Below are positions 53,845-64,000 of a DNA stretch of 64,000 bases, in pieces. The position numbers and the translations under genes are program-made. Source of the DNA: Serripes groenlandicus (taxonomy: Eukaryota; Mollusca; Bivalvia; Cardiida; Cardiidae); NCBI GenBank assembly GCA_031761405.1, contig JASEVX010000007.1, forward strand, positions 30,406,859 through 30,470,858. The letters run 5' to 3'. The stretch's first letter is position 1. Every line of letters begins with the position of its first letter. The notes beneath the pieces were generated by a model that made no database searches, was not told the origin of the DNA, and saw only the letters and a list, made by a program, of their open reading frames with translations.

Positions 53845-54530
53845 CTGAAAAAGTAAACAGAAAACATAAACATTAGTTACTTCTGGTAGTAGTTCTCTAC
53901 TCTCTCTCTATCAATACTCTTTCATCGCATTTTTTCCGCACTGCAGCAACTGTGGCAAAAGGAGAAAGTTTGTAACTCTTTTGGAAAGTTATTCAATTAT
54001 TTTTTAAGATAATCCATAATTTTGTCTAGATGTCTGCTGTAGATTTGATGTATTTAAAAAAAGTGTTTTTGCATTTTGTGAAACCCACATCGACAGCAGA
54101 AATCAGGGTGGCAAAGTTGTGAAAAAAGTTGTCTGTTGCAAAAGCATCAAAATGTGTCTGCAGGTGGGAAAGGGGATATTAAACTTTGCATTTGGTCGCC
54201 ATCATTAACCCTTTCCTTCATTGTTCTTTCATTTAAAGAAGGTTTCTATATCTTTGACTAAACGTTTTCAAAATTGTCTTCTGCAGATGTGTTTGATATG
54301 AGAAAGGGTTAAATAAATCAGTTCCAATTTAACAATGTTTGCCAACTCCAAGTGGAACTATTTTCCCTCCACTGTATAGTACAAAATGAATTAAGCAGGA
54401 GTGATATCCCTCACAAATCACCAATGATGAAATTGAGGGAGATTCCAATTATATTGGCAATGCTTTATTGTGCACTTTCAATTTCACAAGTCTAGTGGAA
54501 AGATTCAATCTGAACCAATTTATTACTGTG
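53845..54530. repeat. Intron above the PSI1 exon with TTAA-B scraps
   Basis: Scraps at 53940-54060, 54110-54180 and 54205-54312 (aaccctttccttcattg...gatatgagaaagggttaa). No Sema-domain exon is visible. Confidence 0.5.
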
Positions 54531-54750
54531 TACAAATCTGGTACAGACAATTTTGAAAACATCTAGGCAAAATTAATGGAATAATCTCAATGAATTAATG
54601 TATAGTTATATTAAAGCATATAGGTGAAAACATTGTTGCAAAATGAGAAATTGCTTGTTTAACAAGCAATTCCTCCTTTCCTCACAATGTTTTCAAAAGT
54701 CGTCTGCTGCAGATGCCTCAAAATACGTCTGCATGTTGGAAAGGATTATT
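54531..54750 (+). mobile_element. TTAA-B element
   Basis: caaatctggtacagacaattttg ... core gaaattgcttgtttaacaagcaattcc ... gtctgcatgttggaaaggatta. Confidence 0.7.
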
Positions 54751-55690
54751 AGGCTAACAGAAGAGGGAGGAGAGAGAAAGAGAGAATTTACTGAGGATGA
54801 TTGCTCCACAGCAATGGTGGCTGATACCATAAATTCCAATCAATCAAATTAGACATTCATGAAGCTCTATTCAGAGCCCTCTCTTCCTGATAGAGAACTT
54901 TTATAAAGATTATTCAAATAGCACCAATTTTACATCATGTAGAAATTTTCTGCTTGATAAATATCTAGGGATAAAACTGATCATTTAGTGAGACCAGAAA
55001 GATGACTAGTTCTGATCTATCCTTTAAGGGAATATCTTTCAAAAATATGTTCTCAGTTTCACATTGAATAAAAAAAAAAATCTCTTCAGATTTACCAACA
55101 GGAAATGTTAAATCCATTTCCACACATATGCAGATACATTTTAATTCATCTGCAGCAGATGGCATTTGAAAACATTGTGGCAAAAGGTAAAAATGTTATT
55201 TCCTCAAAGCTTTCAACTTTATGATCCAATAACAATACTAACATTAAAGAGATTTTCTTGCAAAGATGTTTTCACTTGTCTGCTGCAGATTTGTTGTATG
55301 AGGGAAAGGCTTTATTTTGGATTATAGTGACCTAGCTAATATCAAATAAATCCCAAGATGTTTTTTCCATTCAATGCCATGAATATAGAAGCTATGAGGT
55401 AATATAGATCATAAAATACAGGACTACACTGTGCAACATTTTCATTATTTCTCAAATATAGAGCATTTTCTCATATCAAGTACCAAAAGACACCTGGGAA
55501 TTCTATATTATTTGACATAATATTGACTGGATTCTGACCTCATTATGATGTTCAGGTATTTTCAACAAATTTGTAACTTGTGTTATGAAAACAATCAGTG
55601 TTCTAAGAAACATATGTGTTGCCTAGCTAGCTACCAATATATGTGCGTAAACTATGTGTATATATCTGTAATTGAATGTGTGACGGACAG
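54751..55690. repeat. Unassigned intron around one TTAA-B copy
   Basis: A reverse TTAA-B copy at 55110-55312 (aaatccatttccacacatatgcag to gatttgttgtatgagggaaaggctt). The remainder is unassigned and holds no Sema exon that I can see. Confidence 0.45.
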
Positions 55691-55805
55691 TCTTTTTCTC
55701 TTGTTGGTACGTGTTTCACGCCGTTTTCAAAACTAATTTTTTAATACCACTGTGAGAGTTCTGAAACACCTGACGCTAACCACTCGGCCACGGCTGATTC
55801 CTGTG
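55691..55805 (-). mobile_element. SINE fragment
   Basis: gttggtacgtgtttcacgccgttttc ... ctgacgctaaccactcggccacggctgattcc; minus-strand tRNA-like head gtggccgagtggttagcgtc. Confidence 0.65.
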
Positions 55806-55931
55806 AGTGTGACGGACAGACAATTAAAAGAGATGAGATTCCTATAATAAAGGATCTTCCCTCCAAGGGAGAATCTTTAAAATCATTTCCCACTTATAGA
55901 TGTATTATTATGCATCTGAGGCATACATCTT

Positions 55932-56165
55932 TTAACCCTTTCCCTCATATAGACGCTTTCTGACGCCTCTGCAGCAACAGCTTTTTGAAAACATAGTGAC
56001 AAAAGAAGAAATTGCACAAAACATGCAATTTCTCCTTTTGCCACAATGTTTTCCACTTTTTGTCATAGGTTATCCATTCAATTATGGAGATTTTCTATTT
56101 TTTGACAAAATATGTTCAAAGTCGTCTGCTGCAGAATTGTTGTATGAGGGGAAGCTTTCGGTTAA
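55932..56165 (-). mobile_element. TTAA-A element
   Basis: ttaaccctttccctcatatag to ttgtatgaggggaagctttcggttaa; right end altered. Confidence 0.88.
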
Positions 56166-56380
56166 AAACATTGTATCTACAGCAGAAAACTTTGAAAATA
56201 TTAAGTCCAAAATATAGAAAATCCCTATAATTGATAAAATGAATATTAATTAAAGTTGAAATCATTGTGACAAAATGGGGAAATTGCTCATTATGATGAT
56301 TATTATGACACAATGATTTCAAAAGACGTCTGCTGTCGAGACATCAGAAAGCGTCTATATGTCATTTTGGGAAAGGGTCA
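56166..56380 (+). mobile_element. TTAA-B element
   Basis: gtatctacagcagaaaactttg ... gacgtctgctgtcgagacatc ... gtcattttgggaaagggtca. Confidence 0.65.
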
Positions 56381-56389
56381 AAATACATG

Positions 56390-56575
56390 TTAACCCTTTC
56401 CCACATACAACAAATCTGCAGCAGACGACTTTGAAAACATACCCGAAAAAATTAGAAACTCTCTTTAAATGAAGGTACATTAATTGAACAGTGTTCGTTT
56501 CGAGCAATTTCTTCTTTTGTCACCATGTTTTCAAAAAGCCGTTTGCTGCAGAGGCGTCAGAAAGGGAAGGGTTAA
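56390..56575 (+). mobile_element. Hybrid element: TTAA-B left, TTAA-A right
   Basis: ttaaccctttcccacatacaac on the left, but 'caaaaagccgtttgctgcagaggcgtcagaaag' on the right as in TTAA-A; terminal TTAA at both ends. Confidence 0.8.
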
Positions 56576-56625
56576 TCATAACTAGAAATACTGTGAGCAA
56601 AGCTCACTGAAGAATACCCCCCGCT

Positions 56626-57650
56626 CCCCTTGGAAGAGTCCGAGGCGTGTGATCTTCCTTCATGCATATCTACATATGATGTGTAACCTTCATGTAAAGT
56701 TTGAACCAAATCCATTGAGCCGTTTAGGAGGAGTAGTGCTTACAAGAAATGTGGAGGTATGTGCACAGGAGTCCCTCGCAGATAACCTCTAAGTTAAATT
56801 ATCTCCCCTTGGAAGAGTCCGAGGCGTGTGATCTTCCTTCATGCATATCTACATATGATGTGTAACCTTCATGTAAAGTTTGAACCAAATCCATTGAGCC
56901 GTTTAGGAGGAGTAGTGCTTACAAGAAATGTGGAGGTATGTGCACAGGAGTCCCTCGCAGATAACCTCTAAGTTGAATTATCTCCCCTTGGAAGAGTCTG
57001 AGGCGTATGATCTTCCTTCATGCATATCTACATATGATGTGTAACCTTCATGTAAAATTTGAACCAAATCCATTGAGCCGTTTAGGAGGAGTAGTGCTTA
57101 CAAGAAATGTGGAGGTATGTGCACAGGAGTCCCTCGCAGATAACCTCTAAGTTAAATTATCTCCCCTTGGAAGAGTCCGAGGCGTGTGATCTTCCTTCAT
57201 GCATATCTACATATGATGTGTAACCTTCATGTAAAGTTTGAACCAAATCCATTGAGCCGTTTAGGAGGAGTAGTGCTTACAAGAAATGTGGAGGTATGTG
57301 CACAGGAGTCCCTCGCAGATAACCTCTAAGTTGAATTATCTCCCCTTGGAAGAGTCCGAGGCGTATGATCTTCCTTCATGCATATCTACATATGATGTGT
57401 AACCTTCATGTAAAATTTGAACCAAATCCATTGAGCCGTTTAGGAGGAGTAGTGCTTACAAGAAATGTGGAGGTATGTGCACAGGAGTCCCTCGCAGATA
57501 ACCTCTAAGTTAAATTATCTCCCCTTGGAAGAGTCCGAGGCGTGTGATCTTCCTTCATGCATATCTACATATGATGTGTAACCTTCATGTAAAGTTTGAA
57601 CCAAATCCATTGAGCCGTTTAGGAGGAGTAGTGCTTACAAGAAATGTGGA
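56626..57650. repeat. Tandem array, 179-bp unit, almost six copies
   Basis: 'ccccttggaagagtc' recurs at 56626, 56805, 56984, 57163, 57342 and 57521. Units alternate between two types (gtgtgatc/taaagttt and gtatgatc/taaaattt), with linkers agttaaatt and agttgaatt, implying a 358-bp dimer. Not coding. Confidence 0.97.
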
Positions 57651-57713
57651 CATACGGACAGACAGACAGACAGACAGACGGACAGACAGACGGACAGACA
57701 GACGGACAGACAG
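57651..57713. repeat. GACA/GACG microsatellite
   Basis: cggacagacagacagacagacggacagacagacgg... repeats; translated frames here (TDRQTDRRTDR) are an artefact. Confidence 0.95.
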
Positions 57714-57762
57714 GGTGATTCCTATATACCCCCCCAAACTTTGTTTGCCGGGGGGTATAATA

Positions 57763-58278
57763 AGATGTTTCAATGAACAAAGGTCTCTGGATCCGAAGAA
57801 GTAATTTTGTCAAGCAATATCAAAAGACCTGTCATGTACGAGTCAACGAAATAAACATTGACGTATACCATGTTATATCATGTCATGACAACATTCCATG
57901 AGCAATTTTTCTAAATTTGCCTAATCATCAGTTTTTCCATGATTTAATTAATTAAGTATTGCATGACAGAGAAAACTACTGACTTAGCAAAATCCCTTAA
58001 CTCTTTTCCCCCCAAGTAAAACACATTTTGGTGCAATTGCCGAAAACTTATACTAAGAAGACGTATTATGGCAAAAGGAGAAATTAGTAAAGTGATGTCA
58101 ACCATGATTCAATAATAAAACTTTCATTTATAGACATTTCACTTATTTGTAGCTAGATGATATTTTAAGTCGACTGTCGCAGTTATATTGTTTCAGGAAA
58201 AGGCTTAAACAAGCCATTTCATGCAAAAACCTTACAATAAAATATATGGGGATTCTTCGTTACCTGATTTCAATAATT
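57763..58278. repeat. Unassigned intron with one old TTAA-B copy
   Basis: ttaactcttttccccccaag...gtcgactgtcgcagttatattg...ggaaaaggcttaa at 57989-58210. Confidence 0.45.
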
Positions 58279-58508
58279 TTAACCCTTTCCCTCATATGAC
58301 AATTCTGCAGCAGACGACTTTGAAAGTATTTTGTCAAAAAATAGAAAATCTCCATAATTGAATGGATAACCTATGACAAAAAGTGGAAAATATTGTGGTA
58401 AAAGGAGAAATTGCACGTTTTGTGCAATTTCTTCTTTTGTCACTATGTTTTCAAATAGTCGTCTGCTGCAGATGGGTCAGAAAGCGTCTATATGAGGGGA
58501 AGGGTTCA
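58279..58508 (+). mobile_element. TTAA-A element
   Basis: Full length; right end gaggggaagggttca. Confidence 0.9.
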
Positions 58509-58664
58509 GCATAAAAGGGTTATAAAATCATTTATTCAACAAATACTAGACAACACCAGGAAATGCAGACTACGAAATATGTGATAATTTATGTAAAGAA
58601 ATATGTGATGGCATAAATTTATCAGACACCAATCCTAATATTAGCTTTTTTAAGTCATTCTTAT

Positions 58665-58892
58665 TTAACCCTTTCCTACCTAGGCGCATTTTAACGCGTC
58701 TGTAGCAGGCGCATTTTAACGCATCTGCAACAGACAGACAACTTCAAATTCGTCTTCTGCAGAATTGTCGTATGAGGGAAAGGGTTAACCCTTTCATAGG
58801 TTATCCATTCAATTATAGAGATTTTTCTATTTGTTGACAAAATATATCCAAAGTCGTCTGCTGCAAAATTGTCGTATGAGGGAAAGGGTTAA
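58665..58892. mobile_element. TTAA fragments
   Basis: 58665-58788: ttaaccctttcctacctagg with a duplicated 'gcgcattttaacgc.tctg' and a TTAA-A end. 58785-58892: a TTAA-A copy lacking its left arm (ttaaccctttcataggttatcc to gagggaaagggttaa). Confidence 0.75.
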
Positions 58893-58980
58893 ACTTTCAG
58901 GAATTAAAAATGAATTTCATTATTGGGTATTTTTTTAAAGCCAACAAACCTAAAAGTATGCTATCAAGTAAATGGTTCAA

Positions 58981-59216
58981 TTAACCACCCTTTCCCTCAT
59001 ACGACAATTCTGCAGCAGACGACTTTGAACATATTTTGTCAAAAATTAAAAAATCTCTATAATTGAATGGAGGATAACCTATGACTAAAAGTGGAAAACA
59101 TTGTGGCAAAAGGAGAAATTGCTTGTTTTGAGCAATTTCTTCTTTTGTCACTATGTTTTCAAAATGCCGTCTGCTGCAGAGGCGTCAGAAAGCGTCTATA
59201 TGAGGAAAAGGGTTAA
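58981..59216 (+). mobile_element. TTAA-A element
   Basis: ttaaccaccctttccctcatac to tatgaggaaaagggttaa; core gcttgttttgagc. Confidence 0.9.
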
Positions 59217-59974
59217 AAGTGTGAATATTCACTGGTTATATGACAGTCTGAATCAATAACTTGTAATATTTCTTTGTCATGTGATTCATCCAACAACCCA
59301 TCTATTATGTAATATTCACTCAGATTTAACGGAGGCCTTATAGATACGTTCGAGAAAACGGGTTCCTAATGCTCCACAATATCTCTATTATTGCTCATTT
59401 AAACCCTATATTGTGGTTCTTTAAAGAATTGTCTTGCTGATGATAGTTATTTTTTGTACCAACAACATTGGGTTTTGAGGTCAGGTTATGAGTTTAAAGC
59501 ATAATATAGGTCCTTAACCTAGAGCTGACTGTACTACATAGCTACATCCTTCAATAGACGGATCAATTCAAGAGATTTTCTTCATCCTTACCATGGCTAA
59601 TAATGTTCTTTTTTAAAAGCCCCCCTCTCTCATATAGACACATTAAGACAGACGCCTCTGCTAGATACAACTTTTGAAAACATTGTGGCAAAATGAGAAA
59701 TGTTTTCCAAAGTTGTCTGGTTTTATATATAGTAAAGGGTTATTTCAAAGTCAGATTCTTTGAATTGTTTCATTTATAACTGCACAAGCCTTTTCATGGA
59801 CTTTTTTTGTGAAATGTGGAAATTAATTATTCATGCATGATTCAATAATTCATTTTACATGTCACTTCTACTACAAGCTCAGAGCTGAAACACAATGTAT
59901 TTTTCTCTATGCTGCTGTCACACTATAATAGTTTTATTTTATCTGTACCGGTAAATAACTCGGCATCCATTATT
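59217..59974. repeat. Unassigned intron with a TTAA-B scrap
   Basis: ccctctctcatatagacac...gttgtctggttttatatatagtaaagggtta at 59622-59742; the rest is unassigned. Confidence 0.45.
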
Positions 59975-60233
59975 GTTATCCCTTCCCCACATACAACAAA
60001 TCTGCAGCAGACGACTTTGAAAACATTTATGCAAGATCTGGAAAATCTTTAGAAATGAACGTTAACTTACTTAAATAAAGTTTAAAACATTGTGGAAAAA
60101 CGAGAAATTGCTCGTTTTGAGCAATTTCTCATTTTGTCATAAAGTTTTCAAAAGTCGTCGGCTGTACACGCGTACAAAATACGTTCAAAGTCGTCTGCTG
60201 CAGAATTGTCGTCTACAGGTGGAAAAGGGTTAA
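59975..60233 (+). mobile_element. TTAA-B element with a foreign right end
   Basis: ttatcccttccccacatacaac, core gaaattgctcgttttgagcaatttc, then a second 'tcaaagtcgtctgctgcagaattgtcg' segment before tggaaaagggttaa. Confidence 0.7.
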
Positions 60234-60459
60234 CCCTTTCCCTCATACGACAATTCTGCAGCAGACGACTTTGAACGTATTTTGTCAAAACATAGAAAAT
60301 CTCCATAATTGAATGGATAACCTATGACAAAAAGTGGAAAACATTGTGGCAAAAGGAGAAATTGCATGTTTTGTGCAATTTATTCTTTTGTCACTATGTT
60401 TTCAAAAAGCCGTCTGCTGTAGAGGCGTCAGAAAGCGTCTATATGAGGGAAAGGGTTAA
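60230..60459 (+). mobile_element. TTAA-A element
   Basis: Full length; the left TTAA is shared with the preceding copy, TTAA 60456-60459 at the right. Confidence 0.92.
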
Positions 60460-61035
60460 GTACTCCATGCTGCTGTTGCATTGTTTTATTTTATCTGTAC
60501 TGGTAAATAACTTGGGATCAATTATTGTTTATACATCTATTTCATGGGGAGATAAAAAGGAAATAACCCCAATGGGCTTATCAGTGATAGGCAGTTTTTT
60601 TCTCCCTTTGACCTTTTCCCTCATGACATTTACATAAACAGTTTTCACTAACTAGATGGATTATGCGCAAAAACCTATGTAAAAGGAAGACACTTTGCCA
60701 TAACTCTGTAAAGAGTGGCTTATTTAAATTATCCAAGGATGTCAATTGTAGCTCTCTGATGTGTACAATACTTTTAAATCAAATTTAAATTGGCTAAATT
60801 ATCAACAAGACTCGGTGTGCTTTTTTTTATATTGGTATTTCACTAAGATGCATTAGTATAAGGCAGCAAAAGCTGGGAACCATGAAGGAAATAGTTAATG
60901 AGAAAAGCATACTGGTTCCATGCCCTTCTGTCACTCAAACATTTCTTTGAGATAAAGTTACACTTGTTCATTTACCTGATTACATTTACGAGCACCTGAC
61001 TTTTTCTCTCTAACATCTTTCAGTTTGCTTTAATT
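60460..61035. other. Intron stretch with nothing recognised
   Basis: 'tgctgttgcattgttttattttatctgtactggtaaataactng' near 60470 repeats 59911-59960 (duplicated flank of the insertion). No exon seen. Confidence 0.5.
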
Positions 61036-61489
61036 AACCCTTTCTCATTAATTTTGTAGAAGACATTTGAAAACATTGTGGCAAATGGAGATATTGCTCA
61101 TAATGAGCAATTTCTCCATTTGATACAATGTTTTCAACTTTATGCAATAATTATATTTCCATTTATAGAGAGACATTCTACACCCTTTTGCCTTAGTACT
61201 GTTCAAGACTTTGAGTAATGGGGAGAAAAATGCTCACTATTTGCAAATATGTTTTCAAAAGTCGTCTGCTGAAATTGCATCAAAAAGAATCTGCAAGTAA
61301 GAACGGGATAATCAAGTATAGGCATGACCTTGACGTGTGACATTGACTTTTCACCAAAGTGAAAAATCAATAATGTTCAAAATCTCTAAATTTCATAATC
61401 AACTTACCGGGATGCTCTTAATTTTTTTGAGTCATGACAATCTATAGTACAGAACATTTTAAACTCATTGTTATTTGTCTCCTCTCTAA
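61036..61489. repeat. TTAA-B copies, degraded
   Basis: ttaaccctttctcattaattt...core attgctcataatgagcaattt at 61036-61170, and a right half at 61245-61312; then unassigned. Confidence 0.55.
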
Positions 61490-61645
61490 TTAAACCCTTT
61501 CTCCACAAACAACAAATCTGCAGCAGAAGACTTAAAAACAAAGGGTCTAGGCAGAAGTATGGAAAATCTATACAAAAAAATATACAGCAATATGATAGAG
61601 TTGAAAACATTGTGATGTGTGCTTCAATATGTGGGAAAGGGTTAA
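61490..61645 (+). mobile_element. TTAA-B element, core deleted
   Basis: ttaaaccctttctccacaaac...gagttgaaaacattgtgatg|tgtgcttcaatatgtgggaaagggttaa. Confidence 0.7.
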
Positions 61646-61871
61646 CCCTTTCCCTCATATAGACGCTTTCTGACGCCTCTGCAGCAGACGGCTTTTTGAA
61701 AACATAGTGACAAAAGAAGAAATTGCACAAAACGTGCAATTTCTCCTTTTGCCACAATATTTTCCACTTTTTGTCATAGGTTATCCATTCAATTATGGAG
61801 ATTTTCTATGTTTTGACAAAATACGTTCAAAGTCGTCTGCTGCAGAATTGTCGTATGAGGGAAAGGGTTAA
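61642..61871 (-). mobile_element. TTAA-A element
   Basis: Full length; inserted at the terminal TTAA of the preceding copy. Confidence 0.92.
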
Positions 61872-62015
61872 TAAGCCCAAATCACTGTGATACTTGTGTC
61901 TAGAAAATGAAATGGGAGCAACAACAACAACAAGAGCGGTCGGAGGACAGCGCGCTCGACTTTATGCCGCTTATTCACATAAAGCACTATTTCATTATAT
62001 TGCACTTAAGTACTA

Positions 62016-62141
62016 TTAACCCTTTCCCTCATACGGCAATTCTGCAGCAGACGACTTTGAACGTATTTTGTCAAAACATAGAAAATCTCCATAATTGAAT
62101 GGATAACCTATGACAAAAAGTGGAAAACATTGTGGCAAAAT
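62016..62141 (+). mobile_element. TTAA-A left half
   Basis: ttaaccctttccctcatacgg to gaaaacattgtggcaaaa, cut where the tandem-repeat element begins. Confidence 0.85.
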
Positions 62142-63352
62142 TTTCTAAGTAATTCAAGGGCCATTACTCCATATTTAGGATACAATGGAGTTATCTAACC
62201 TAATTGTACGATGGTCCTTAACAAATTTGATTTGAATTATGAAACTTTACCGTTGAGCTAAACGCAAATGTTAAAACTGACCGAGTTCAAAAATAGCAAA
62301 ACCAAATGTTTGACATCATGCAAAACCCGTTTGATATGTTGAAGAATTATATTTGATAAATGAATGATCACAATTAGAAAGGAATGTAACCAAAAATGAT
62401 GAATTTATCTAAAATTCTCAAAATCAAACAAAAATCATGTTATTTATTCTTAAAAAGTCACACTCAGCATCTTCAACATACAATGTGAAGAAAGGTATTA
62501 TATGTAATTATATTCCAAATATGAAAGCCCTAACACAAGTACTTATTGAGAAAAATTAAAAAATTAAATGAAAATGCCAACTTGCCCTAAAACTTTAACC
62601 ACACCCAAAATCATGTCTTTTGCCGCAAAAAGAAGGTCACACTCAGCATCTTCAGCATACAATATGAAGAAATGTATTGGATGTAATTATATTCCAAATA
62701 TGAAAGCCCTAGCATAAGTAATTATTGAGAAAAAAAAAAAAAAAAAAATTCCAACTTGCCCTAAAACTTTAACCACCGAAAATCAGGTTTTTTAACCCAA
62801 AAAGACGGTCACACTCAGCATCTTCAGCATTCAATGTGAAGAAAGGTATAATATGTAACTACATTCCAAGTATTAAAGCCGTAGCATAAATACTTATTGA
62901 GAAAAATTAAAAAATTAAATGAAAATGCCAACTTGCCCTAAAACTTTAACCACCCAAAATCACGTCTTTTACCCCAAAAAGAAGGCCACACTCAGAATCT
63001 TCAGCATACAATATGAAGACAGGTATTAGATGTAATTATATTCCAAATATAAAAGCCCTAGCATAAGTAATTATTGAGAAAAAAAAAAAAAAAAAAAAAT
63101 CCAACTTGCCTAAAACTTTAACCACCGAAAATCATGCTTTTACCCCAAAAAGAAGGTCACACTCAGTACCGTTAACATTCAATGTGAAGAAAGGTATAAG
63201 ATGTAACTATATTCCAAATATTAAAGCCCTAGCACAAATACTTATGAATGAAAATGCCAACTTGCCCTAAAACTTTAACCGGACGCCGACGGAGACGCGT
63301 GGGCGAGTAGTAAAGCTCTCATATTTTTTGAATAGTCGAGCTAAAAATTAAT
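62142..63352 (+). mobile_element. Tandem-repeat element ending in hairpin-AGCTAAAAA
   Basis: Left unique part 62142-62450, array 62457-63290, then 'ccggacgccgacgg..gggcgagtagtaaagctctc...gagctaaaaa', the same 3' end as the elements at 5184 and 36408. The layout resembles the 'pearl' elements reported in bivalves, where a short tandem array lies between conserved ends. Confidence 0.75.
62457..63290. repeat. Tandem array, 171-179 bp unit, five copies
   Basis: 'gtcacactcagcatcttca' (or variant) recurs at 62457, 62636, 62808, 62985 and 63156. Units contain atgtgaagaaaggtat, attatattccaaatat, 'aaagccctagcata', a poly-A run and 'cttgccctaaaactttaacca'. Confidence 0.93.
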
Positions 63353-63804
63353 ACAGACAATTGGCATCAATTCCACGTCCAGAGTTTTTTGTCTGGATAT
63401 GTTCTCCCTCTGTTTCAGATGATAATGTTAAATGATATGCTATGCATTATTAAACACTGTTAGTGGTCAAAGGAGATTGAATCATACACCTGATTACATT
63501 TTGTCACATATCCTGGGAGGGCTAACAATGCCCATTAGAATTTGTCCCCAAATGTTAGAACCAAATTGTCGCCAGTATTCCTGGAGCAGTATGCAGTAGA
63601 GGTGTCACTTTCAAGCAAACTTTCTTGGCAATTGGCATTTTATATATCTCCCATCATATTTATAGACAATAATGGTTCCCTTACGTGCTATAAAACTATT
63701 GCCTTGTCCCCAGTTTTGAGTTTTAAGATTAAGCCTTCCCGTCATCTGCAGCAAATTTGAAAACTTCTACACAAATCCTTTGGAAAATCTTCATAATTCA
63801 ATTG
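63353..63804. other. Intron or upstream DNA, nothing recognised
   Basis: A TTAA-B scrap near 63735-63800 (ccttcccgtcatctgcagc); no Sema exon seen. Confidence 0.4.
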
Positions 63805-64000
63805 ATTGAGGTGTAACGCCGTTTTCAACATTCTTCCAGTCATATCACAGCGGCCAGATCACCTACTCATGCGTTTCCTGACTTTCTCATGCCAGTACAC
63901 CACACAACATACCTTCCAAGCAACTGGCTGCTTTTCCACATAGACTATTAGCCCATTGGTGAAAGATGAATGACGCATGTCACAGTTACTTTTGTGAAAC
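63805..64000 (-). mobile_element. SINE copy, cut by window edge
   Basis: tgaggtgtaacgccgttttcaac...cagtcatatcacagcggccag...cccatgcgtttcctgac-type body as at 47315; the tRNA head would lie beyond the window. Confidence 0.6.

Larger units (their letters stand above)
56581..57762 (+). mobile_element. GGGGGTATAA element expanded by a tandem array
   Basis: Starts actagaaatactgtgagc, reaches 'gaatacccccc', then six tandem units, a (gaca)n tract and the terminal hairpin tatacccccccaaac...gccggggggtata. Its ends match the smaller elements at 11703 and 34865. Confidence 0.85.

Noticed and set aside
56626..57650. Regularly spaced repeats like a CRISPR array
   Set aside because: The units are contiguous 179-bp tandem copies without unique spacers, in a eukaryotic intron.
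57544..57813. Open frames with TDRRTDR / SVRLSVRL repeats
   Set aside because: Translation of the GACA microsatellite and the 179-bp array.
53845..64000. Sema-domain exons of the plexin
   Set aside because: I searched the minus strand for plexin Sema-like coding with splice borders and found none; short exons could still have been missed.

Overview
The window is eukaryotic nuclear DNA. It carries one recognisable gene, the middle part of a class A plexin (a semaphorin receptor), on the minus strand, spread over 16 short exons with GT/AG borders in matching phases. The rest is almost entirely intron packed with transposon-derived repeats. The repeat types (ACAAGAGGGCC...GAGCTAAAAA elements, elements ending in a GGGGGTATAA hairpin, tRNA-headed SINEs with an 'acgccgctttcaacattatttcagttatatcacggcg'-type body, tandem arrays inside elements) are typical of bivalve molluscs. 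I therefore infer a bivalve; the species is not determined.

Gene layout in transcript order (high to low coordinate): PSI1 starts at 53844. A 21.1 kb intron follows, then IPT1 (32625 to 31129 and 25128), PSI2 (25128/21930), IPT2 (21003 and 18619), PSI3 (12560), IPT3 to IPT6 (11575 down to 4001), the transmembrane exon (2815-2578), and the first GAP-domain exon (1477-1138). The 2819 nt of exon read as one open frame of about 939 codons. The Sema domain should lie above 53844, probably beyond 64000, because no Sema exon was found in the last 10 kb. The rest of the cytoplasmic GAP/RBD lies beyond position 1.

The introns are dominated by one fold-back, TTAA-flanked DNA transposon family. I call its recent form TTAA-A (termini CCCTTTCCCTCATA) and its older form TTAA-B (CCCACATA). 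About 35 TTAA-A copies and some 60 TTAA-B copies or fragments are visible, with many TTAA-A copies sitting inside TTAA-B copies with TTAA on both sides. The TTAA target and CCC ends suggest a non-autonomous piggyBac-type family; no transposase gene is present. Other mobile DNA includes a pogo/Tigger-like element (1558-2404), a CAGGGCC-ended element (39810-40175), a double-palindrome MITE (49158-49405), SINEs with clear target duplications, and Helitron-like hairpin-CTAAAAA elements. One element has a 179-bp tandem array (56581-57762) and another a ~175-bp array (62142-63352).

The points most worth a second look are: a decayed tandem copy of the IPT6 exon with a stop codon and an intact donor; an inverted duplication whose arms flank the IPT2 exon; transposon ends crowding the plexin 5' splice sites; and multi-layer nested insertions. 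I saw no convincing new multi-gene system.
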